DNA from: CAZNMF01 sp035547155
GTDB taxonomy: Bacteria; Acidobacteriota; Vicinamibacteria; Vicinamibacterales; SCN-69-37
Direction: 5' to 3'
Length of the DNA stretch: 10,330 bases
NCBI GenBank assembly: GCA_035547155.1
Contig: DASZVJ010000139.1
Coordinates: forward strand, 1-10,330
Every line of letters starts with the position of its first letter. The stretch's first letter is position 1. The position numbers and the translations under genes are program-made. Positions 5,223-10,330 of this stretch are shown one piece after another. Under the pieces are notes generated by a model. It was given only the letters and a program-made list of their open reading frames with translations. It was not told the origin of the DNA and ran no database searches.

Positions 5223-6164
5223 TCAGAAGGTCCCCAGATAGACGATTTCATCACGGAGCTCGACGCCAAATCGATTGCGAACTTCGGTCCGCGCGATCTC
5301 GATCAGATCGCGAATCTCGCGTGCCGTCGCCTGGCCCTCGTTGACGATGAAGTTGGCGTGCCGATCGGAGATTCGCGCGCCGCCGAGGCAGCGGCCCTTG
5401 AGCCCGGCGCGATCGACGAGCGCGCCGGCCGATCGCGGGATATCGGCCGGCACCGGATCGTGCGCGGCCGGATTCTGAAAGATGCATCCCGCGCTCGCCA
5501 GCGCCAAGGGCTGCGTCGTCTTGCGATAGTGCAGCGAGGCGCGCGCTCGCTCGCGAAGCGACGCCGGATCGCCGGCCGTCACACGCAGATCAGCCCACAC
5601 GACAATCTCGCCGGTCTGTTTCAACCGGCTCGTGTCGTATGCGAAGGCCATCTCGCGCGTCGCAACCGTCGACGATCGCCCGTCGCGCGCGATCACGCGC
5701 ACGTGCGACACGAGATCGCCGATGTTGCGCCCGCCCCAGTGCGCGTTGCCATAGATCGCGCCGCCAACGGTGCCAGGCGTCCCGGCCCACGCTTCGAGTC
5801 CCGCGAGCCCGCGGCCGATCGTCCATCGCACCAGGCCGTTGATCGTCACGCCGCTGTCCGCACGCACGGCGTCCGGCGCTGGTTGTGCGATCGCGTTGAG
5901 ATGCAGACGCAACACGACGCCCGGCACGCCGGCATCCGCAATGAGGACGTTCGATCCGCCACCGAGCACCGCGACCGGCACGTCCGCCTGCGACGCGTCG
6001 GCGACGATCGCCTCGAGCTCCTCGACCGATCGCACGTCCGCCAGCCACTCCGCAGGGCCGCCGACGCGAAATGTCGTCAACGGCGCGAGCGGCGCATTCG
6101 GATGCCAGCGATCCGGACCGAGCCGATCGGCCCATCGACGGGCGAAGTCGGATCGCGCGCTCAC
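5223..6164 (-). CDS. murB: UDP-N-acetylenolpyruvoylglucosamine reductase
   Basis: 313 residues, the length of type II MurB, which lacks the extra loop of E. coli-type enzymes. It reduces the MurA product to UDP-MurNAc using NADPH and bound FAD. Visible motifs are TTFRVGGPAEW (30-40), FAD-binding VLGGGSNVL (66-74), GLEAWAGTPGTVGGAIYGNAH (122-142), YRKTTQPL (213-220) and GLKGRCLGGARIS (254-266) with the following HANFIVN. The proton-donor motif reads SAGCIFQNP (224-232), so C227 stands where E. coli has Ser229. E306 in RDEIVYLG fits the C-terminal catalytic Glu. It starts at GTG within the mpl stop (GTGA, four-base overlap) and is followed two bases later by murA, so translation is probably coupled on both sides. 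Identification is secure; the Cys variant occurs in other lineages and should still be active. Confidence 0.95.
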   Translation of the reverse strand: MSARSDFARRWADRLGPDRWHPNAPLAPLTTFRVGGPAEWLADVRSVEELEAIVADASQADVPVAVLGGGSNVLIADAGVPGVVLRLHLNAIAQPAPDAVRADSGVTINGLVRWTIGRGLAGLEAWAGTPGTVGGAIYGNAHWGGRNIGDLVSHVRVIARDGRSSTVATREMAFAYDTSRLKQTGEIVVWADLRVTAGDPASLRERARASLHYRKTTQPLALASAGCIFQNPAAHDPVPADIPRSAGALVDRAGLKGRCLGGARISDRHANFIVNEGQATAREIRDLIEIARTEVRNRFGVELRDEIVYLGTF

Positions 6165-7561
6165 GCTCGCAGGGCCTGCAACAGCTTGTCGTGGATGCCG
6201 TCGAAGCCGCCGTTCGACATGACGATGACGAGATCGCCGTCGCGCGCCTCGGCGGCGACGGCTGTGACGATGTCGTCGACCTTGGGAATCACGCGCGCAC
6301 GTTTGCCGGCTGTGCGCAGATCGGCGACGAGCTGATCGACGTCGAGGCGCTCGTCCGCCGGCAGAGTACTGCGGAACACCGCGGCCAGGACGATCTCGTC
6401 CGCGCCGGATTCTTCGAACGCACGCGCGAAATCCTGCTGGAACACGCGGCGGCAGGACGTGGCTGAGCGCGGCTCGAAGATCGCCCAGATGCGGCGATCC
6501 GGAAAGGACCAGCGGACGGCCTTCAGCGTCTCGAGAATCGCCGTCGGATGATGCGCGAAGTCGTCGTACACGGCGACGCCCCGTGCCTCGCCGCGCCGCT
6601 CGAGCCGTCGTTTCACGCCCGCAAAGCTCGCGAGCCCGCGCTGCAGCTCAGACGAGGTCGCACCGACCGCGTGCCCCACCGCGATTGCCGCGAGCGCGTT
6701 GCGAACGTTGTGCGCGCCGTACAGCGGTGTCGCGAACTCGCCGAACGGCTCGTCGCGATGCCACACGTCAAAGACGAGACGCCCATTCGCCGACCGAATA
6801 TCGCTCGCGCGCCAGTCGGCATCGCGCCGCTCGAGCGAGAACGTCTCGACCGGCGATCGCGCGTCGGACACGAGCCGCAGCGCTTCAGGGCTGTCCGCGC
6901 CGATGATCACGCGACCCGATCGCGGCACGAGCGCCAGGAGCCTGCGAAACGCGATGCGCAGCGACTCCATGTCCGGATAGATGTCGGCATGGTCGTACTC
7001 GAGGTTGCCGACGACGGCGATGTCCGGCAGATATTTCAGGAACTTCGCGGTCTTGTCGAAGAACGCGCTGTCGTACTCGTCGCCCTCGATGACGAACTCG
7101 CGGCCCGTGCCCAGCTGATAGCTGCCGCCGAAGTTCAGCGCGATGCCGCCGACCAGCACGCTCGGCTTCCGGCCCGCTTCCGTCAACAGCCATCCCGCCA
7201 GCGCCGTCGTCGTCGTCTTGCCGTGCGTGCCGGCGACGACAATCGATCGCGACTGCCAGAGGAACTGCTCGCGGATGGCTTCCGGCATCGACACGAATCG
7301 CACCTTGCGATCGAGCACTTCTTCGAGCTCGGGATTGCCGCGCGAGATCGCGTTGCCGACGACGACGAGATCGAGATCCGGCGTGATGTTCTCGGGCCGA
7401 TAGCCGTCGAAGACGCGAATCGACTCGCGCACGAGGAAGTCGCTCATCGGCGGATAGACGGCGTGATCCGAGCCCTGGACGTCGTGTCCGCGCGCTTTGA
7501 GCATCGCGGCCAGCGTCGCCATGGCCGTCCCGCACACGCCGATGAAATGAATGCGCGCCAT
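6161..7561 (-). CDS. mpl: UDP-N-acetylmuramate:L-Ala-gamma-D-Glu-meso-Dap ligase (peptidoglycan recycling)
   Basis: 466 residues, typical for Mpl. This Mur-ligase relative joins recovered tripeptide to UDP-MurNAc using ATP in the cytoplasm. The N-terminal Rossmann motif is HFIGVCGTAMATLA (5-18), the CGT form of Mpl rather than the GGxGM form of MurC. The ATP loop is AGTHGKTTTTAL (110-121). EGDEYDSAFFDK (159-170), YGAHNVRNALAAI (281-293) and DDFAHHPTA (333-341) form the central and C-terminal domains. EPRSATSCRRVFQ (363-375) and SNGGFDGIHDKLL (449-461) are Mpl-specific signatures. The ATG lies nine bases after the ldcA stop with no strong Shine-Dalgarno, and murB follows with a four-base overlap. 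Mpl is the junction of this operon, using UDP-MurNAc made by MurA and MurB and the peptide released downstream of NagZ. MurC is the alternative but fits the motifs less well. Confidence 0.93.
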   Translation of the reverse strand: MARIHFIGVCGTAMATLAAMLKARGHDVQGSDHAVYPPMSDFLVRESIRVFDGYRPENITPDLDLVVVGNAISRGNPELEEVLDRKVRFVSMPEAIREQFLWQSRSIVVAGTHGKTTTTALAGWLLTEAGRKPSVLVGGIALNFGGSYQLGTGREFVIEGDEYDSAFFDKTAKFLKYLPDIAVVGNLEYDHADIYPDMESLRIAFRRLLALVPRSGRVIIGADSPEALRLVSDARSPVETFSLERRDADWRASDIRSANGRLVFDVWHRDEPFGEFATPLYGAHNVRNALAAIAVGHAVGATSSELQRGLASFAGVKRRLERRGEARGVAVYDDFAHHPTAILETLKAVRWSFPDRRIWAIFEPRSATSCRRVFQQDFARAFEESGADEIVLAAVFRSTLPADERLDVDQLVADLRTAGKRARVIPKVDDIVTAVAAEARDGDLVIVMSNGGFDGIHDKLLQALRA

Positions 7562-7570
7562 GCTGTGTCG

Positions 7571-8521
7571 CTACTCCGCGGCGGATTCTTCGATGACGAG
7601 TCGCGGTCGTCCGTCCGCCACGACGCGCGCCTGCACGCCAAACGGCAGACTCACCATCGGCGTCGTCGTATGGCCGGACGGAAAACCGTAGAGGACCGGC
7701 CCGCGAAAGTCCTTGAAAAATCCGTCGATCACGCTGCGCGCGGTGACGCGGCCGTCGGCTTCGTCGCAGCGAGGCATCTGTCCAACGACGATGGCCGACG
7801 CGCGATCGAAGCGTCCGGCGTGCTGCAGCTGCACGAGCAGACGCCGCAGCCGGTACGGGCGCTCGGCAACGTCCTCCAGAAAGAGAACGGCGCCGTCTGG
7901 CGGCGTGAACGTGTACGGCGTGCCGAGCGACGCCGCGAGCTGCATGATCGTGCCGCCCACGAGCGGTCCGATGGCCTCGCCCGATCGCAGCACGTCGACG
8001 CCGTCGATCGCCAACTCGCCCATCGGCTCCGTGCTCAACGATCGCAAGAACGACGCAGCGTCATACGCCGACTCGCCTTTCGACAACCGGCCGTCGAGCA
8101 TCGCGCCATGCACGGACGTCGCACCGACCTGCCCGTTCACCCACGCATGCAGAGACGTCAGATCGCTGTAGCCGATGAGCGCTTTCGGCCGCGCGCGAAA
8201 CTCCGCGGCGTCGAGCAGCGGCAGCAGCTCGGCGCTGCCATAGCCGCCACGCACAGCGACAATCGCGTCGACATCGTCTCGCATCCAGGCGTCGCGCAGC
8301 GCCTTCGCGCGAGTCGCAGCCGATCCCGCGGTGATCGGCTCGCGATCGAACACGGACTCGTCGAAGACGACCTGAAAACCGAGGCGCCGAAGCTCCGCGA
8401 CGCCGGCGTCGAACTCCTCACGCACGAAATAGCTGGCCGGCGCGACGACGGCGATCGTGGCGCGGGGCTCGACGGACCTGAACTTGCGGAGGCCGAGACG
8501 CGTGCGCGCGCTCACACCCAC
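7571..8521 (-). CDS. ldcA: Muramoyltetrapeptide L,D-carboxypeptidase (family S66)
   Basis: 316 residues, normal for LdcA. It removes the terminal D-Ala from recycled tetrapeptides, giving the tripeptide that Mpl reuses. The Ser-Glu-His triad is visible: S119 in IGYSDLTSLH (116-125), E216 in LFLEDVAERPYRLRR (213-227) and H284 in GFPSGHTTTP (279-288). VVAPAS (25-30) and VRGGYGS (90-96) are family motifs. There is no signal peptide, so it is cytoplasmic, as expected for recycling. The listed start is GTG at 8521, overlapping the nagZ end by ten bases. GTG at 8515 is equally good and would give the same GTGA four-base overlap seen at mpl-murB. It lies between nagZ and mpl in a tightly packed operon, which supports the recycling role over microcin-resistance S66 relatives (MccF type). 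Confidence 0.93.
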   Translation of the reverse strand: MGVSARTRLGLRKFRSVEPRATIAVVAPASYFVREEFDAGVAELRRLGFQVVFDESVFDREPITAGSAATRAKALRDAWMRDDVDAIVAVRGGYGSAELLPLLDAAEFRARPKALIGYSDLTSLHAWVNGQVGATSVHGAMLDGRLSKGESAYDAASFLRSLSTEPMGELAIDGVDVLRSGEAIGPLVGGTIMQLAASLGTPYTFTPPDGAVLFLEDVAERPYRLRRLLVQLQHAGRFDRASAIVVGQMPRCDEADGRVTARSVIDGFFKDFRGPVLYGFPSGHTTTPMVSLPFGVQARVVADGRPRLVIEESAAE

Positions 8522-9594
8522 CTCGCCATCTCGGCCGACACGGCCTGGTGCGCGAGCGAGCCGATGACGTCGAGGCCGACCGGCATCGTCGGCGTCAGGT
8601 CACGCATACGCGCTTTCACCGCATGCTGCCGTTTGAACGCATCGTCGAGGCGCGTCGGGGAAATCTCACCGGACTCGGCAGCGCGAATCAGCGCCTCGAT
8701 CGCGGCGACCTGCTCGTCGATCGTGGAGTTGCACAGCAACAGCGCGTCGCACCCGGCCTGAATCGCCCGCACGGACGCTTCCGGCAGCGGTGTGTCCGCG
8801 CTGACCGCCTTCATTCCGAGATCGTCGCTGACGACGACGCCGCGGAAGCCGAGCTCGTCTTTCAGGAGACGTTGGACGATGGTGCGTGAAAACGATCCGA
8901 TCTGTCGCTCGTCCAGCGCAGGAATCATGACGTGCGCCGTCATGATCATGGCGACGTCGGCGGCAATCGCGCGCCGGAACGGCACGAGCTCGACGGCATC
9001 CAAGCGCCGCCGATCGTATTCGACGATGGGCAGCGCCTCGTGCGAGTCGACGCTCGTGTCGCCGTGCCCGGGAAAGTGCTTGCCGCAGGCGGCGACGCCG
9101 GATTGCTGTAACGTCCGGATGACGGTCTCGCCGAGGCGCGCGACATCCTCGGCGCGAGCAGCGAAGGCGCGATCGCCGATGACCGGATTGGCGGGGTTCG
9201 TGTGCACGTCGAGCACGGGCGCGTAATCGAGATCGATGCCGACCGCACGCAGCTCGGCCGCCAGTGCGCGCGCGAACCGTTCGGCCAGCGTGGGATCGTC
9301 GCTGCGGCCGAGCGTCGCGGCCGGCGGCCATTCCGTGAACGGCGACTTCAACCGCGCCACGCGGCCGCCTTCCTGATCGACGCTGATCCAGAACGGCCAG
9401 TCGCGCGCGAGCGCCGAGACCTCACGCGAGAGCTCGGCGAGCTGCTCGGGGGTATCGACGTTGCGACTGAAATAGATGACGCCGCCGAGATCGAAGTCGG
9501 CGACGAGCTGACGAAGGTCGGCGGGCGCGCTCTGTCCCGCGAATCCGACGATGGCCAGGCGACCAGCGTGGCGCCGGAGCTCCCGAAGCGACAT
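8512..9594 (-). CDS. nagZ: Beta-N-acetylglucosaminidase, glycoside hydrolase family 3
   Basis: 360 residues, typical for cytoplasmic NagZ. It removes GlcNAc from GlcNAc-1,6-anhydroMurNAc-peptides during peptidoglycan recycling. Visible motifs are LGGVIYFSRNV (36-46), SVDQEGGRVARL (71-82), GIDLDYAPVLDV (119-130), GKHFPGHGDTSVDSHEALP (171-189) with the acid/base H184, and VVVSDDLGMKAV (253-264) with the nucleophile D257. The KHFPGHGDT loop is the NagZ signature within GH3. There is no signal peptide. It is the first gene of the five-gene operon; its ATG lies nine bases after the palindromic -10-like core at 9604-9611 and has no Shine-Dalgarno, so the mRNA is predicted to have a leader of only two or three bases. 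Its stop overlaps the ldcA start. Confidence 0.95.
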   Translation of the reverse strand: MSLRELRRHAGRLAIVGFAGQSAPADLRQLVADFDLGGVIYFSRNVDTPEQLAELSREVSALARDWPFWISVDQEGGRVARLKSPFTEWPPAATLGRSDDPTLAERFARALAAELRAVGIDLDYAPVLDVHTNPANPVIGDRAFAARAEDVARLGETVIRTLQQSGVAACGKHFPGHGDTSVDSHEALPIVEYDRRRLDAVELVPFRRAIAADVAMIMTAHVMIPALDERQIGSFSRTIVQRLLKDELGFRGVVVSDDLGMKAVSADTPLPEASVRAIQAGCDALLLCNSTIDEQVAAIEALIRAAESGEISPTRLDDAFKRQHAVKARMRDLTPTMPVGLDVIGSLAHQAVSAEMARWV

Positions 9595-9602
9595 CCGGGC
9601 GC

Positions 9603-9612
9603 CATTATAATG
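9603..9612. promoter_or_regulatory. Palindromic bidirectional -10 core between nagZ and the GHMP kinase gene
   Basis: CATTATAATG is a perfect 10-bp palindrome. It gives TATAAT on the plus strand (9606-9611) and TATAAT on the minus strand (9609-9604). On the plus side six bases separate it from GTG at 9618, so a start seven bases downstream would fall on the first base of the start codon. On the minus side nine bases separate it from the nagZ ATG. It is almost the only AT-rich stretch nearby. No -35 consensus is visible on either side. Divergent transcription from symmetric -10 elements is an established phenomenon in bacteria; use here is inferred. Confidence 0.65.
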
Positions 9613-9617
9613 CGCGC

Positions 9618-10330
9618 GTGCGCATCGACTCCTCAGCGCCTACACGCATCGATCTGGCTGGCGGCACGTACGACATCTGGCCGCTCTATCTCTTTCACGA
9701 TCATGCGCAAACCATCAACGCGGCCATCAGCCTCCGCGCGCACGTCACGCTGACGTCGCGACGCGACTATCGCGTCCTGCTGGTCTCGGACGACACCGGC
9801 GAAGAAGTCGACGCCGCCGATCCGGTGGCGCTCGCGACAACGCAGCTGCCGCTGCTCGCGCGGCTCGTCAAGCACTTCGGCGCGCGCGGCGTCGAAGTGC
9901 GCACGCGCGCGGAGTCGCCGGTCGGCGCGGGCATCGCGGGCTCGTCGGCGCTCAACATCGCGCTCATCGGCGCGCTCGCGGCCTGGACGGGCCGCACGCT
10001 GTCGGACGAGGAAATCCTCACGCTCGCGATGAACGTCGAAGCGCAGGTCATCAACGTGCCGACGGGCGTGCAGGACTACCGCCCCGCGCTCTATGGCGGC
10101 GTTTCAGCGGTGGAGCTCGGCGTCGGCGGCGTCAGGCGCGTGCCGCTCGCCATCGATCGCGCGTCGCTCGAGCACCGGCTCGTCCTCGCCTACACGGGCG
10201 CGTCGCGCAATTCCGGCATCAACAACTGGGACGTCATGGTGCGGCGCATCAATGGCGATGCGGACGTCGCCGCGGCGTTCGACGCCATCCGCGATGCCGC
10301 CATCGGCGTGCGCGAAGCGCTCGAGCAGAA
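9618..10330 (+). CDS. GHMP-family sugar kinase, heptose-7-phosphate-kinase-like (3' end outside window)
   Basis: 237 codons run from GTG at 9618 to the window edge; the C-terminus is missing. GHMP motif 1 is APTRIDLAGGTYD (7-19), the ATP-binding motif 2 is SPVGAGIAGSSALNIAL (100-116), and TGVQDYRPALYGGVSAVE (149-166) and YTGASRNSGINNWD (192-205) resemble the corresponding parts of HddA-type kinases. It would phosphorylate a sugar or sugar phosphate in the cytoplasm. Candidates are D-glycero-D-manno-heptose 7-phosphate (LPS or S-layer precursors) or, judging only from its divergent position beside a recycling operon, an amino sugar released by NagZ. The start is chosen because the conserved N-terminus begins within seven residues of this GTG and no other start is near. 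There is no Shine-Dalgarno; the -10-like core implies a leaderless mRNA. Family is confident, substrate open. Confidence 0.85.
   Translation, partial: MRIDSSAPTRIDLAGGTYDIWPLYLFHDHAQTINAAISLRAHVTLTSRRDYRVLLVSDDTGEEVDAADPVALATTQLPLLARLVKHFGARGVEVRTRAESPVGAGIAGSSALNIALIGALAAWTGRTLSDEEILTLAMNVEAQVINVPTGVQDYRPALYGGVSAVELGVGGVRRVPLAIDRASLEHRLVLAYTGASRNSGINNWDVMVRRINGDADVAAAFDAIRDAAIGVREALEQ

Larger units (their letters stand above)
3958..9594 (-). other. Five-gene operon nagZ-ldcA-mpl-murB-murA
   Basis: Five same-strand genes have junctions of -10 (or -4), +9, -4 and +2 bases, leaving no room for internal terminators and little for promoters. The order brings together glycan trimming (NagZ), peptide trimming (LdcA), peptide reuse (Mpl) and synthesis of the Mpl co-substrate UDP-MurNAc (MurA, MurB). 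The only good promoter candidate is the palindromic core upstream of nagZ. No terminator is visible after murA, which runs eight bases into the convergent lolA. Confidence 0.85.

Noticed and set aside
6161..7561. MurC (UDP-MurNAc:L-Ala ligase) instead of Mpl
   Set aside because: The N-terminal CGTAM motif, EGDEYDSAFFD, EPRSATSCRRVF and SNGGFDGIH are Mpl-type, and nagZ-ldcA context fits recycling.
6548..8761. 737-codon open frame on the plus strand opposite mpl, ldcA and nagZ
   Set aside because: It is antisense to three genes with intact catalytic motifs. Its composition is Arg/Ala/His-rich with no recognisable domain, as expected for the mirror frame of GC-rich codons.
1..10330. tRNA, rRNA, insertion sequence ends, phage genes or defence genes
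   Set aside because: Nothing resembling tRNA arms, rRNA, transposases, integrases or known defence proteins was seen; coding content is cell-envelope housekeeping plus small unknowns.

Overview
The window is a GC-rich chromosomal segment (about two thirds G+C by eye). It probably comes from an acidobacterium, with Vicinamibacteria-type soil lineages the best guess. The pointers are a VWFA-related secreted protein of the kind abundant in Acidobacteriota, a LolA homologue that implies an outer membrane, small secreted proteins starting with a GTW motif, and heavy use of GATC/CGCG-rich codons. The assignment is an inference from gene style, not from a marker gene.

Layout from left to right: (1) 1-1306, minus: 5' part of a secreted VWFA-related protein whose 3' end lies outside the window. 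(2) 1307-2195: non-coding. It holds a short GC palindrome at 1408-1428 and, at about 1539-2176, a degenerate tandem array of about 29 direct copies of a 22-bp unit. This array is the most unusual object here. (3) 2196-3223, minus: three small genes, namely a coiled-coil/basic protein and a CxxC zinc-ribbon protein that overlap by ATGA, then a secreted protein of unknown function preceded by a 7-bp tandem repeat and a strong ribosome binding site. (4) 3324-3965, plus: lolA, with a promoter-like region carrying a perfect inverted repeat. (5) 3958-9594, minus: a compact five-gene operon nagZ-ldcA-mpl-murB-murA. (6) 9618-10330, plus: 5' part of a GHMP-family sugar kinase, divergent from nagZ.

The operon joins two arms that meet at Mpl. 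NagZ and LdcA process cytoplasmic muropeptides towards free tripeptide. MurA and MurB make UDP-MurNAc. Mpl ligates the recovered tripeptide to UDP-MurNAc, returning it to peptidoglycan synthesis. The amidase (AmpD type) and permease (AmpG type) also needed are not in the window. MurA has Asp at the usual catalytic Cys position (predicting fosfomycin insensitivity) and MurB has Cys at the usual Ser position. The 23 bp between nagZ and the kinase contain one palindromic CATTATAATG, so a single AT-rich core can serve as -10 element in both directions, giving leaderless or almost leaderless mRNAs on both sides.
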